From Skermanella sp. TT6 (GTDB lineage: Bacteria; Pseudomonadota; Alphaproteobacteria; Azospirillales; Azospirillaceae): a DNA stretch of 64,000 nt. The notes beneath the pieces are model-generated. The model had not been told where the DNA came from. It was given only the letters and a program-made list of their open reading frames with translations, and did not search any database. Below, one piece after another: positions 35,229 to 44,301 of the stretch. Made by a program: the position numbers and the translations under genes. Location of the stretch: positions 2,515,501 to 2,579,500 of the forward strand of contig NZ_CP067420.1 of NCBI RefSeq assembly GCF_016653635.2. Reading direction: 5' to 3'. Every line of letters begins with the position of its first letter. Position 1 is the first letter of the stretch.

Positions 35229-37682
35229 ATGGAGAGGTTCACGAAACGGGCACTGGCAGCCTGTTCGCTCCTGGCGCTGATGGGGACCGCCGCCGCGGCG
35301 CAGACCGGAGGCACGGCATCGGTGGCGGAAAAGACCTACAGGGTCGCGGGCCTGACCTCTCCGGCCGAGATCATCGTCGACCGGTGGGGCGTTCCGCATC
35401 TTTACGCGGACAACACTTACGACGTATTCTTCGTGCAGGGCTTCAACGCGGCGCGCGATCGGCTCTGGCAGATCGACCTGTGGCGGAAGCGCGGCATGGG
35501 CGAGCTCGCCCGCGACTTCGGCCCGGCCTATGTCGAGCAGGACCGGATTGCCCGGCAATTCCTGTACCGCGGCGACATGTATCGGGAATGGCTGGCGTAC
35601 GGGTCCGACGCGAAACGGATCGCCCAGCGGTACACCGACGGCGTGAACGCTTTCGTCACCCTCGCCCGGCAGAACGCCGACCTGCTGCCCCTGGAGTTCA
35701 AGCTCCTGGGCTACCAGCCGTCCTACTGGTTGCCGGAAGACATCGTGCGCATCCGGAGCCACGGCCTGACCCGCAACCTCGACAGCGAGATCGAGCGCGC
35801 GGCCGTGGCCTGCGCCGCCGACCTCGAGACCGACCTGATGCGCCGCACCCTCGAAGTCGATTCCGAAACGGCGGAGTGGCAGACGAAGGTCCCGGAGGGG
35901 CTCGATCCCTGCGCGATTCCGCCCCAGGTCGCGCAGGCCTACAAGCTCGGCACCGGCGGCGTCACCTTCACCAAGGAGAAGCTGGCGGGCGCCCAGCGGG
36001 CGGAGCTGGAGCCCGGACGGGTGCCGGAGATCGAGCCGACGGCGCTCGGCAGCAACAACTGGGCGATCGCCCCGGCGAAGACCACCACCGGCAGGGCGAT
36101 CCTGGCCAACGACCCCCACCGGGCCCACGGGGCGCCGTCGCTGCGCTACATCACTCACCTGAACGCGCCGGGCTTCAGCGTGATCGGAGCCGGCGAGCCG
36201 TCGCTTCCCGGCATCTCGATCGGCCACAACGGCAGGATCGCGTTCGGCCTGACTATCTTCTCGATCGACCAGGAAGACCTCTACGTCTATGACCTGAACC
36301 CGGCCGACCGCTCCCAGTACAGCTATCAGGGACGGTGGGAGCCGATGACGACGGCGTCCGACGAGATTCCGGTCAAGGGGCAGCCCGATCGCAAGGTGGA
36401 CCTTCGCTACACCCGGCACGGACCGGTGCTTCACGTCGACGAGGCGACCAACAAGGCCTACGCCGTGCGCGCCGCCTGGCTGGAACCGGGGATGGCGCCC
36501 TATTTCGGCAGCATCGACTATATGCGCGCCGAGAACTGGGACGAGTTCCTGGCCGCCATGAACCGCTGGGGCTCCCCATCGGAGAACCAGGTCTATGCCG
36601 ACACCGACGGCAACATCGGCTGGAAGCCGGGCGGGCTGACTCCCGTGCGGCCCAACTGGGACGGGCTGCTGCCCGTGCCGGGCGACGGCCGCTACGAATG
36701 GGCGGGCTACCGCGACATGGACGAGTTGCCGGTCGAGTACAATCCGCAACGGAACTGGGTCGGCAGCGCCAACCAGAACAACCTGCCGGCGGGCTATCCC
36801 AACGCCGAGAAGAAGATCGGCTTCGAATGGACGGACCCGTCCCGCTTCGACCGCATCAGCGAGGTCCTGGACGCCGACCGAAAGTTCGGGCTGGAGGACT
36901 CCATGGCGCTGCAGGCCGACAACACCTCCATCCAGGGCCGGCGCGTCACCGCGCTGCTCAAGGGGCTCCAGAGCTCGGACGGGGACGTGGAGGAAGCGCT
37001 CCGGATGCTGACCTCCTGGAACGGCGTGCTGACCGCCGACACCGCCGCCGGTGCGCTCTACGAGGTCTGGTTCATGAAGCACCTGCGGCCCGCGGTGGTC
37101 CGCGCGACGGTGCCGAAGGACGCCGTGGAACTGGTCGACAAGGGCGGCGTCCGGAGCGGCGAGCCGGCGGCGATCATCGCGGTGCTGGAACAGCCGGACC
37201 AGCGGCTCGGCGACACTCCGGCAGAGGCGCGCGACGCGCTGCTGCTGGAAACCCTGAAGCCGGCGGTATCGGAGCTGAAGGCCAAGCTGGGACCGAACAT
37301 GCAGGCGTGGCGCTGGGCAAGCCTGCACCACGGCTACTTCGAGCATCCCCTGGCCGCGGTTGTCGGGGCGGAGGAGAAAGGCCGGCTGGATGTCGGTCCG
37401 TTCCCCAAGGGGGGCAGCGGCTTCACGCCGAACGCGACGACCTATCGGACCAGCGACTTCCGCATCACCGCCGGCGGTTCTTTCAAGATGGTGCTGGACG
37501 TCGGCAATTGGGACGCGTCGCGCGCGGTGAACACGCCGGGTCAGTCCGGCGATCCGAACAGCCCCCATTACCGCGACCTCGCACCGCTCTGGCAGCAGGA
37601 GCAGTATTTCCCGCTGCTCTACAGCCGCAAGGAGATCGAAGGAGCCGCCGCCGAGCGGATCCGGCTGATGCCGTCCAACTGA
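35229..37682 (+). CDS. Penicillin acylase family protein (Ntn hydrolase)
   Basis: An 817-residue exported amidohydrolase, made as a precursor that cuts itself into alpha and beta chains. The signal peptide ends near TAAAAQ; the alpha-chain shows VDRWGVPHLYADNTYDVFF and AARDRLWQ; the autocatalytic nucleophile is Ser275 in LGSNNWAIAP. Substrates in the family are N-acyl amides: beta-lactams, acyl-homoserine lactones, N-acyl amino acids. ATG 35229 follows GAGGAACG. M20 amidohydrolase and symporter genes follow, suggesting use of N-acylated compounds as nutrients. Confidence 0.93.
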   Translation: MERFTKRALAACSLLALMGTAAAAQTGGTASVAEKTYRVAGLTSPAEIIVDRWGVPHLYADNTYDVFFVQGFNAARDRLWQIDLWRKRGMGELARDFGPAYVEQDRIARQFLYRGDMYREWLAYGSDAKRIAQRYTDGVNAFVTLARQNADLLPLEFKLLGYQPSYWLPEDIVRIRSHGLTRNLDSEIERAAVACAADLETDLMRRTLEVDSETAEWQTKVPEGLDPCAIPPQVAQAYKLGTGGVTFTKEKLAGAQRAELEPGRVPEIEPTALGSNNWAIAPAKTTTGRAILANDPHRAHGAPSLRYITHLNAPGFSVIGAGEPSLPGISIGHNGRIAFGLTIFSIDQEDLYVYDLNPADRSQYSYQGRWEPMTTASDEIPVKGQPDRKVDLRYTRHGPVLHVDEATNKAYAVRAAWLEPGMAPYFGSIDYMRAENWDEFLAAMNRWGSPSENQVYADTDGNIGWKPGGLTPVRPNWDGLLPVPGDGRYEWAGYRDMDELPVEYNPQRNWVGSANQNNLPAGYPNAEKKIGFEWTDPSRFDRISEVLDADRKFGLEDSMALQADNTSIQGRRVTALLKGLQSSDGDVEEALRMLTSWNGVLTADTAAGALYEVWFMKHLRPAVVRATVPKDAVELVDKGGVRSGEPAAIIAVLEQPDQRLGDTPAEARDALLLETLKPAVSELKAKLGPNMQAWRWASLHHGYFEHPLAAVVGAEEKGRLDVGPFPKGGSGFTPNATTYRTSDFRITAGGSFKMVLDVGNWDASRAVNTPGQSGDPNSPHYRDLAPLWQQEQYFPLLYSRKEIEGAAAERIRLMPSN

Positions 37683-37694
37683 CGGCACGATACG

Positions 37695-37723
37695 GCCCGC
37701 CGCCCATTGACAGGACGGCGGGC
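37695..37723 (+). terminator. Intercistronic hairpin between acylase and M20 genes
   Basis: GCCCGCCG (37695-37702) and CGGCGGGC (37716-37723) form an eight-pair stem around 13 bases in the 60-base gap. No T run follows, so it may attenuate or stabilise rather than end the transcript. Confidence 0.4.
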
Positions 37724-37742
37724 AAAGTCTTGGAGAAGAGAG

Positions 37743-38918
37743 ATGAAGATCGACGATCGCATCAAGGAGATGCACGGCGAATTGACGGAATGGCGGCGTG
37801 ACCTTCACGCCCACCCGGAACTGGGGTTCGAGGAGCACCGGACGAGCGACTTCGTCGCGGCCAAGCTGGAGGCGTTCGGCCTGGAGGTCCACCGGGGCAT
37901 CGCGAAGACCGGAGTGGTCGGCGTGCTGCGGGCGGGGCACGGGGGAAACCAGGCGATCGGGCTTCGGGCCGACATGGACGCCCTGCCGATCACCGAAGCC
38001 AACGACCTGCCGTACAAGTCCGTGACGCCGGGCAAGATGCATGCCTGCGGCCATGACGGCCACACCACCATGCTGCTGGGCGCCGCCCGCTATCTGGCGG
38101 AGACGAAACGGTTCGACGGCACCGCCTACTTCATCTTCCAGCCCGCGGAGGAGACCGCCGGCGGCGGCCGGGTGATGGTCGAGGAAGGGCTGATGGACCG
38201 GTTCCCGATGGCCGCGGTCTATGGCATGCACAATTGGCCGGGCCTGCCGGTCGGAACCATCGGCGCCATGATCGGGCCGGTCATGGCCTCCATGGACACC
38301 TTCGAGATCACGGTGAACGGCCTGGGCACCCACGCCGCGATGCCGCACCTGGGCAGGGATCCGATCGTGGCGGGCGCCAACCTGGTCTCGACCCTCCAGA
38401 CGATCGCCAGCAGGGCGATCGCGCCGACCGACGCGGTGGTGGTCAGCGTGACCCAGTTCCATGCCGGGGACGCCTTCAACGTGATCCCAGAGACGGTGGT
38501 GATCCGCGGCACGGTCCGGACGCTCGACCGCGACGTCCAGGCGGGGATGGAGCCGGCGCTGCGCCGCATCTGCGAGGGGCTGGCCCATGCACACGGCATC
38601 ACCATGGACCTGCAGTACACCTATGGGTATCCGGTGACGGTCAATACCGCGGCCGAGACCGAGTTCGCCCGGATCGTCGCTGCGCAGGTCGTCGGATCCG
38701 ACCAAGTGCGGGCGGACCTGGCGCCCAGCATGGGTGCCGAGGATTTCGCCTTCATGCTGGAGCATCGGCCCGGCTGCTATGTCTGGGTGGGCAACGGGCC
38801 GACCGACGGCAACCGGCTGCTTCACAATCCCCGGTACGACTTCAACGACGACATACTGCCGATCGGCGTCGCCTATTGGGGCGAACTGGTCGAGCGCGCG
38901 CTCCCGGCGCGCGGCTGA
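37743..38918 (+). CDS. M20 family amidohydrolase (hippurate hydrolase-like)
   Basis: A 391-residue metallopeptidase-fold enzyme of the M20D (hippuricase/IAA-amino-acid hydrolase) group. Metal-site segments are LRADMDALPI, KMHACGHDGHTTMLLGAA, IFQPAEETAGGG and MGAEDFAFMLEHRPG; the dimerisation domain lies between about residues 180 and 290. It would free amino acids from N-acyl or N-aroyl conjugates in the cytoplasm. GGAGAAGAG precedes the ATG. The DUF3311/SSS symporter pair follows by 12 bases. Confidence 0.93.
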   Translation: MKIDDRIKEMHGELTEWRRDLHAHPELGFEEHRTSDFVAAKLEAFGLEVHRGIAKTGVVGVLRAGHGGNQAIGLRADMDALPITEANDLPYKSVTPGKMHACGHDGHTTMLLGAARYLAETKRFDGTAYFIFQPAEETAGGGRVMVEEGLMDRFPMAAVYGMHNWPGLPVGTIGAMIGPVMASMDTFEITVNGLGTHAAMPHLGRDPIVAGANLVSTLQTIASRAIAPTDAVVVSVTQFHAGDAFNVIPETVVIRGTVRTLDRDVQAGMEPALRRICEGLAHAHGITMDLQYTYGYPVTVNTAAETEFARIVAAQVVGSDQVRADLAPSMGAEDFAFMLEHRPGCYVWVGNGPTDGNRLLHNPRYDFNDDILPIGVAYWGELVERALPARG

Positions 38919-38919
38919 G

Positions 38920-38930
38920 GGAGGTGATCC
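38920..38930 (+). promoter_or_regulatory. Extended Shine-Dalgarno before the DUF3311 gene
   Basis: GGAGGTGATCC, ending directly before the GTG at 38931, is complementary over 11 bases to the usual 3' end of bacterial 16S rRNA (GGATCACCTCC). Such full-length complementarity is rare and may compensate for the GTG start. Confidence 0.7.
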
Positions 38931-39161
38931 GTGGCGAGACTGCCGAATGAAAGCCGCCGGGACGCGAGCAAGCCTTTCGCGATCTTCACCCTGATCATGC
39001 TGCTGGTCATGATCTTTCCAGTCTACGGCTTCGCCAACAGCGTCGAGCCCATGATCCTGGGCCTGCCGTTCTCCCTGTTCTGGATCATCGCCTGGATCTG
39101 CGTCGAGTTCGTCGGGCTGGTCTGCTTCATCGCCTATGAATTCACGGGAGGCGACCGCTGA
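38931..39161 (+). CDS. DUF3311-like small membrane subunit of SSS symporter
   Basis: A 76-residue protein with two hydrophobic helices (about 17-36 and 44-70, the latter interrupted by charged Glu: FWIIAWICVEFVGLVCFIAY). DUF3311-type genes regularly precede sodium:solute symporter genes, as YhdT does for panF. GTG start with an extended ribosome site; its TGA shares one base with the ATG of the symporter gene, so the two are coupled. Confidence 0.8.
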   Translation: MARLPNESRRDASKPFAIFTLIMLLVMIFPVYGFANSVEPMILGLPFSLFWIIAWICVEFVGLVCFIAYEFTGGDR

Positions 39162-40621
39162 TGGAACGGTGGATGATCGCGTTGCTGGCCATGGGCGTGT
39201 ACCTGGTCTTCGCCTTCCTGGTCGGTCTGCTGGCCGGCCGCGGCCGGTCCTTCTGGTCTGTATCCGAATACACCGTCGCCGACCGCGGCCTGGGTCTCGT
39301 GCTGATGTGGTTCCTGATGGGCGGGACCGTGTTCAGCGCCTTCGCCTTCCTGGGAGGGCCGGGCTGGGCCTACTCCAAGGGGGCGGCATCCTTCTACATC
39401 CTGGCCTATACCTGCCTCGGCCTGCTGCCCTGGTACCTGATCGGTCCCAAGGTGGCCCGCATCGGGGAACGGAAGAACTTCTATACCATGGGCGACTTCC
39501 TGGGCGACCGGTACCGGTCGCGGGCCATCCAGGTGCTCGTGGGGATCATCTCCGTACTGGCCTTCATCCAATATCTTACCTTGCAGATCAAGGGGATGGC
39601 GTATGTCTTCAATGTGCTGACCGAAGATGCGATCCCGATCTGGCTGGGCGCCCTGATCTCCTACGGGATCGTCATCGTCTATGTCGCGACCAGCGGCGTG
39701 CGGGGAGCCGCCTGGAGCGACGTGCTGCAGGGCATCCTGATGCTGGTGGTCGCCTGGGTGGTCGGGTTCGCCCTGGTCTACCAGTTCCACGACGGCATCG
39801 GCGCGATGTTCCGGGGGATCGCGGAGACCCGGCCCGGCTTCCTGACGATCGGCGGCGAAGGGTCGGCGATGTCGCCCATGGCCTACACCACCATCCTGCT
39901 CGTGTCGGTGGTGGGATTCATCATGTGGCCGCACCTTTTCACCAAGTCCTTCACGACGACCGAGAAGAAAATCAAGCAGACCGTGCTGGTCTATCCGCTG
40001 TTCGCGATCTTCCTGGTGCCGATCCTGTTCATCGGCTTCTCCGCAGTGGGCATCGTCGATCCGTCCGAGCTGTCCGGCCCGGACACGATCCTGCCGCACC
40101 TGGTGACCAACGAACTGGGGACGAGCGGGCTGGTGTACGGCCTGATCGGGGCCGGCGCCCTGGCGGCGGCCATGTCCTCGGCGGACGCGATTACCCATGG
40201 CGGATCAGTATCTTTCGGCCGGGACATCATCCAGCCTCTCAAGCCCGATCTGTCCGAGCGGGCGCAGATCTGGATCATGCGCCTGTCGGTCGTCGCGATC
40301 GGCACGGTGGCGTACTACCTGTCGATCTTCGGGGCCGCGGGGCTGGTGCAGCTCCTGGTCGGCGCGTACGGGTCGATCGTCCAGTTCGCGCCGGCCGTCT
40401 ACGGCGCCCTCTGGTGGCGGCGCGGAACCGCTCCGGGCGTGATCGCCGGCCTGGTCGGCGGCATCGTGGTCAACTACTACTTCCAGCTCGTCCAGACCGC
40501 GACGCCGCTGGACATCAATGCCGGCATCCTGGGCCTGATGGTCAACATCGTGCTGTTCGTCGGGGTCAGCATGGCGACGCAGCCGGACGAGGCCGCGGCC
40601 GACGATTACGTCGAGGCCTGA
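39161..40621 (+). CDS. Sodium:solute symporter family protein
   Basis: A 486-residue permease with about 13 hydrophobic helices and SSS hallmarks: a SVSEYTVADRGLG segment after TM1, GDFLGDRYRSRAIQ, and the sodium-site region AAAMSSADAITHGGSVSFGRDI. Substrates in the family include pantothenate, proline, short-chain and amino acids. Placement after the acylase and M20 hydrolase suggests import of an N-acyl amino acid, peptide or product. Translationally coupled to the small subunit upstream. Confidence 0.93.
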   Translation: MERWMIALLAMGVYLVFAFLVGLLAGRGRSFWSVSEYTVADRGLGLVLMWFLMGGTVFSAFAFLGGPGWAYSKGAASFYILAYTCLGLLPWYLIGPKVARIGERKNFYTMGDFLGDRYRSRAIQVLVGIISVLAFIQYLTLQIKGMAYVFNVLTEDAIPIWLGALISYGIVIVYVATSGVRGAAWSDVLQGILMLVVAWVVGFALVYQFHDGIGAMFRGIAETRPGFLTIGGEGSAMSPMAYTTILLVSVVGFIMWPHLFTKSFTTTEKKIKQTVLVYPLFAIFLVPILFIGFSAVGIVDPSELSGPDTILPHLVTNELGTSGLVYGLIGAGALAAAMSSADAITHGGSVSFGRDIIQPLKPDLSERAQIWIMRLSVVAIGTVAYYLSIFGAAGLVQLLVGAYGSIVQFAPAVYGALWWRRGTAPGVIAGLVGGIVVNYYFQLVQTATPLDINAGILGLMVNIVLFVGVSMATQPDEAAADDYVEA

Positions 40622-40628
40622 TCATGGG

Positions 40629-40656
40629 CGGGCCGGGCGCCAGGGCGCCCGGCCCG
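40629..40656 (+). terminator. Strong hairpin between convergent symporter and terC genes
   Basis: A perfect 13-base-pair stem (CGGGCCGGGCGCC at 40629-40641 with GGCGCCCGGCCCG at 40644-40656) with a two-base loop lies between convergent genes. There is no T run on either side; likely a shared transcript end. Confidence 0.55.
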
Positions 40657-40670
40657 CGCGTTCCCCATCC

Positions 40671-41408
40671 TCAATGCGCGCGTTGGCGGGACCGCCGGGC
40701 CAGTATGTTCAGGCCTTCGATCAGGGCGGAGAAGGCCATCGCCGCATAGATGTAGCCCTTGGGCACGTGGGCGCCGAAACCTTCGGCGATCAGGGTCATG
40801 CCGATCATCAGCAGGAAACCCAGGGCCAGCATCACCACCGTCGGGTTCCTGGCGATGAAGTTCGCCAGCGGATCGGCGGCCACCAGCATGACCGTGACGG
40901 CGACCACGACGGCGATCACCATGATCGGGATATGCTCGGTCATGCCGACGGCGGTGATGATGCTGTCGACGGAGAAGACCAGGTCCAGCAGCAGGATCTG
41001 CCCGATCGCCGCGCCGAAGCCGATGCTGCCTCCCTTGTCGTCGAACATGTCGGGACCGGGATCGGGATCCACGTTGTGATGGATCTCCTTGGTCGCCTTC
41101 CAGACCAGGAACAGGCCGCCGGCGATCAGGATCAGGTCGCGCCAGGAGAAGCCGTGGCCGAAGGCGGCGAAGATCGGCTCCGTCAGCTGGACGATGAAGG
41201 CGACGGTGCCGAGCAGGCCCAGGCGGAGGATCAGGGCCAGGCTGATGCCGATGCGGCGTCCGCGCGAGCGCTGATCCTCGGGCAGGCGATTCGTCAGGAT
41301 CGAGATGAAGATCAGGTTGTCGATGCCCAGGACCACTTCCATCGCGATCAGCGTCGCGAGGGCTATCCAGGCTGCCGGATCAGCGGCAAGCGCGAGCAGG
41401 TATTCCAT
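40671..41408 (-). CDS. TerC family membrane protein
   Basis: A 245-residue membrane protein with seven to eight helices and the TerC signature acidic motifs: [20 protein letters not shown] in TM1-2 and [19 protein letters not shown] in the middle. Family members (Alx, YceF, YkoY) export manganese or help metalate secreted proteins. The start is ATG 41408. The leader (41409-41513) has a palindrome GCAAATTTGC (41494-41503), but I could not recognise a yybP-ykoY manganese riboswitch. Confidence 0.92.
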   Translation of the reverse strand: MEYLLALAADPAAWIALATLIAMEVVLGIDNLIFISILTNRLPEDQRSRGRRIGISLALILRLGLLGTVAFIVQLTEPIFAAFGHGFSWRDLILIAGGLFLVWKATKEIHHNVDPDPGPDMFDDKGGSIGFGAAIGQILLLDLVFSVDSIITAVGMTEHIPIMVIAVVVAVTVMLVAADPLANFIARNPTVVMLALGFLLMIGMTLIAEGFGAHVPKGYIYAAMAFSALIEGLNILARRSRQRAH

Positions 41409-41513
41409 CGTCGGCAAGCGTCCCCTGTTGGGTTTCCGTCATGGGCAGTGGCCGCTGATAACGGACACGCCGCCCCTTCGGGTCATGCCTACCGCAAATT
41501 TGCACGGGACGGG

Positions 41514-42233
41514 TCAGGATGCCCGCGCCACCTCCGGTCTCGGTTCGGGTTCCGGCCAGTAGCGGACGCCCAGCCGGACAAGCGTGGCGGCATGGCTGAT
41601 GGCGCAGGCGGTGCCGTCCAGCAGCGGGACTTGAACCTGGTCGCGGATGCGGTGGGCCAGGCCCGCAAGGGGACCTCCGCCGAGGATGATCGACCGGACG
41701 CCTTCCGTCGCGGCGGCCCTGCGGCACAGCCCGGCCAGGGTCGCGCCATGATCATGCTGCACGGTGGCGGCCCTCCGGGCACCGTCCGCCGCGCCGGCGG
41801 GCAGGTCGAGCGCATGGATCGCGGACAGGCGGTCGGCGCAGCCGAGCCGGCGGGCCGCCTGTTCCAGGACCGGCTTCAGGGCGGACCCCAGGGTGACGAT
41901 CGCGAACCGGCCGCCGCACAGCAGGGCGGTCAGCATGGCGCTTTCCGCGATGCCGACCACCGGCACCGGGGAGACGGCGCGCGCCGCATCCAGCCCCGGG
42001 TCGGAGAACGCCGCGATCACGACGGCATCGAATCCCGGGGCCAGCCGGGCGACCAGTTCCAGGACCGCTTCGGCAGCCGTCGCCGACTCTTCCGGCGTCT
42101 GGATGAACGGAGAACCGAAACGGGCGGACACGCCGGTGATCTCGATGTCCTGGCTCGCGACCCGCCGCGCCTCCGCCACGATGCTTTCGGTGACGGCGAC
42201 GGTCGTGTTCGGATTGATGACAAGGACTCTCAT
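41514..42233 (-). CDS. Asp/Glu/hydantoin racemase family protein
   Basis: A 239-residue racemase-fold enzyme of the hydantoin racemase group: VLVINPNTTVAVTES at the start, catalytic-site region AAFSDPGLDAAR (in this group a Cys often stands where Ser/Asp is seen here) and SIILGGGPLAGLA, where the second Cys is also replaced by Gly. Loss of one or both expected Cys makes racemase activity uncertain; maleate isomerase or allantoin racemase relatives are alternatives. ATG 42233 overlaps the dppD-like stop as ATGA, so it is the last gene of the dipeptide transporter operon. Confidence 0.8.
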   Translation of the reverse strand: MRVLVINPNTTVAVTESIVAEARRVASQDIEITGVSARFGSPFIQTPEESATAAEAVLELVARLAPGFDAVVIAAFSDPGLDAARAVSPVPVVGIAESAMLTALLCGGRFAIVTLGSALKPVLEQAARRLGCADRLSAIHALDLPAGAADGARRAATVQHDHGATLAGLCRRAAATEGVRSIILGGGPLAGLAHRIRDQVQVPLLDGTACAISHAATLVRLGVRYWPEPEPRPEVARAS

Positions 42234-43252
42234 GATCTCTCGCGGTCGATTCTCAGGCATCGGGCGGTGTGGTCGGGTGCCGGGCGGAACAGCGGGACGT
42301 CGGTCTCGCGGCACCGGGCCTCGACATAGCGGCAACGCGGCGCGAAGCTGCAGCCGGCAGGCAGGCGGGCGAGGTTGGGCGGGGCGCCGGGAATCGTTTG
42401 CAGGCGTTCGCCGCGGGACGCGCCGTGGACGGTCGAGGCGAGCAGCCCCTCGGTGTAGGGGTGCAGGCGCCGGCCGATGACGTCCCCGACCGGGCCGGCC
42501 TCGATGAAGCGGCCGGCATACATGACCGCGACATGGTCCGCGATCTCGGCCGCGACGCCCATGTCATGGGTCACGAAGATCACAGCCATGCCCATCTCCC
42601 GCTGGAGCTGTCGCAGCAGGACCAGGACCTGCATCTGGACGGTGGCATCCAGCGCGGTCGTCGGTTCGTCGGCCAGCAGCAGGTCGGGCCGGCAGGAAAG
42701 CGCCAGCGCGATCATCGCCCGCTGGCGCATGCCGCCGGACATCTCGTGCGGGTAGGCCTTCAGACGGCGGGCGGCCGAGGGGATCTGGACCAGTTCCAGC
42801 AGTTCCAGGGCGCGCTTCTCCGCGTCGCGGTACGAGACGCCTTCGTGGCGGACGACCGTTTCGGCGATCTGGCGGCCGATCGTGTAGACCGGGTCGAAGG
42901 CCAGCATCGGCTCCTGGAAGATCATGCTGACCACCGAGCCGCGCACCTGTCCCAACTCGCGCTCGGAAAGCGACAGGATATCGCGCCCCCCGATCCGGAT
43001 CCCGCCGCCGTACCGCGTCCGCCGGGGCGGATGGAGGCGCATCATCGCCTTGAGCGTGACGCTCTTGCCGGAACCGGATTCTCCCAGGATCGTCAGCACC
43101 TTGCCGCGCTCCAGGGTGAAGTCCACGCCGTTGACGGCGGCGATCTCGCCGTCGCCGGTCTTGAAACGGACGGTCAGGCCTTCCACCGACACGAGGGGCG
43201 CTTCGGCGGGAGCCGCCGCGGGGGCGGCGTCCTGGCGGAGGGCTGCGGTCAT
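42230..43252 (-). CDS. dppD: Dipeptide/oligopeptide ABC transporter ATPase, DppD/OppD type
   Basis: A 340-residue nucleotide-binding subunit. Walker A GESGSGKS, signature MSGGMRQR, Walker [14 protein letters not shown] and H-loop VTHDMG are intact; the C-terminal Cys-rich oligopeptide-ABC extension ([18 protein letters not shown]) suggests an iron-sulfur site. The N-terminus is an Ala/Pro-rich linker. ATG 43252 overlaps the upstream ATPase gene by four bases. It comes after the DppF-type gene, the reverse of the common order. Confidence 0.93.
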   Translation of the reverse strand: MTAALRQDAAPAAAPAEAPLVSVEGLTVRFKTGDGEIAAVNGVDFTLERGKVLTILGESGSGKSVTLKAMMRLHPPRRTRYGGGIRIGGRDILSLSERELGQVRGSVVSMIFQEPMLAFDPVYTIGRQIAETVVRHEGVSYRDAEKRALELLELVQIPSAARRLKAYPHEMSGGMRQRAMIALALSCRPDLLLADEPTTALDATVQMQVLVLLRQLQREMGMAVIFVTHDMGVAAEIADHVAVMYAGRFIEAGPVGDVIGRRLHPYTEGLLASTVHGASRGERLQTIPGAPPNLARLPAGCSFAPRCRYVEARCRETDVPLFRPAPDHTARCLRIDRERS

Positions 43253-44301
43253 GCTACGGCTCCGATCGGCTGGGGGGCGGCCCTGGTATGGCCGGAACCC
43301 GCGATTTCCATGTGGCAGGCGGCGGCGTGGCGTTCGGCGGGACGGATGGTTTCCAGGCGGGGCTCCGTCCGGGCGCAGACATCCTCCGCGAAGGCGCAGC
43401 GGGTGCGGAATCGGCAGCCGGACGGCGGGTTGATCGGATTGGGCGGGTCGCCGGTCAGGGCCGGCGCGGTCGTGCGGCGGGCCGGGTCCATGCTGGGCAT
43501 GGAGGAGAGCAGGGCGCGGGTATAGGGGTGGCGCGGATCGCCGTAGATGGACTCGACGGTGCCGGTCTCGACCACCTTGCCCAGGTACATGACCAGCACG
43601 CGGTCGCTGATATACTGGACCACGTTGAGGTCGTGGGAGATGAAGATGTAGGTCAGGTTCATCTCGCGCTTCAGGTCGTTCAGCAGGTTCAGGACCTGCG
43701 CCTCGACCGACTTGTCCAGGGCGGAAACTGCCTCGTCGAAGATGACGAGGCGGGGTTCCAGCGCCAGGGCGCGGGCGATGTTGACGCGCTGGCGCTGGCC
43801 GCCCGACAGTTCGTGCGGATAGCGCCGGACGAACAGGTTGGGATCCAGCCCGACCTTGTCGAGCAGGGCGCGGGCGCGCTCCCGCGCCGCCTTGGCGGAC
43901 AGGCCGTGGACCTTGGGGCCGAAGGCGATCGACTCCTCGATGGTCAGGCGCGGGTTCAGGCTGGCGTAGCTGTCCTGGAAGACCATCTGCATGTTCCGCC
44001 GCATGTCCCGGACGGAGATGCCGTGCTGCTCGCCCACGCCCTCGCCGTCGAAGATGACGTCGCCGGAATCCGGCTCGATCAGGCGCATCAGCAGGCGGGC
44101 CGTGGTGGACTTGCCGCATCCGCTCTCGCCCACGACGCCCAGGGTTTCCCCCCGGGCGACCTCGAACGAGACCTCGTCCACCGCCTGCACGGTGGCGACC
44201 TTGCGGTTGAGCACGCCGCCCAGGATCGGGAAATACTTTTTCAGGTCCTTGACCAGGAGGAGCGGCTGGGCGCTGCCGGGGGCGGAGATCGCCGCGGTCA
44301 T
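43249..44301 (-). CDS. dppF: Dipeptide/oligopeptide ABC transporter ATPase, DppF/OppF type
   Basis: A 350-residue second ATPase subunit with the DppF-style opening LLLVKDLKKYFPILGGVLNR, Walker A GESGCGKS, signature LSGGQRQR, Walker B LVIFDEAVSALDK and the C-terminal Cys extension GCRFRTRCAFAEDVC. It forms a heterodimer with the DppD-type ATPase. ATG 44301 overlaps the dppC stop as ATGA. The N-terminal MTAA plus Ala/Pro start resembles that of the next gene, hinting at duplication or shared design. Confidence 0.93.
   Translation of the reverse strand: MTAAISAPGSAQPLLLVKDLKKYFPILGGVLNRKVATVQAVDEVSFEVARGETLGVVGESGCGKSTTARLLMRLIEPDSGDVIFDGEGVGEQHGISVRDMRRNMQMVFQDSYASLNPRLTIEESIAFGPKVHGLSAKAARERARALLDKVGLDPNLFVRRYPHELSGGQRQRVNIARALALEPRLVIFDEAVSALDKSVEAQVLNLLNDLKREMNLTYIFISHDLNVVQYISDRVLVMYLGKVVETGTVESIYGDPRHPYTRALLSSMPSMDPARRTTAPALTGDPPNPINPPSGCRFRTRCAFAEDVCARTEPRLETIRPAERHAAACHMEIAGSGHTRAAPQPIGAVA

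Noticed and set aside
35073-38825. A 1250-codon minus-strand open frame
   Set aside because: Antisense to the penicillin acylase and M20 genes, which have clear motifs and ribosome sites; composition is that of a GC-rich shadow.
41409-41513. Possible manganese (yybP-ykoY) riboswitch before the TerC gene
   Set aside because: Only a 10-base palindrome and a small CCC-TTC-GGG hairpin are seen; the conserved core of that riboswitch could not be recognised.
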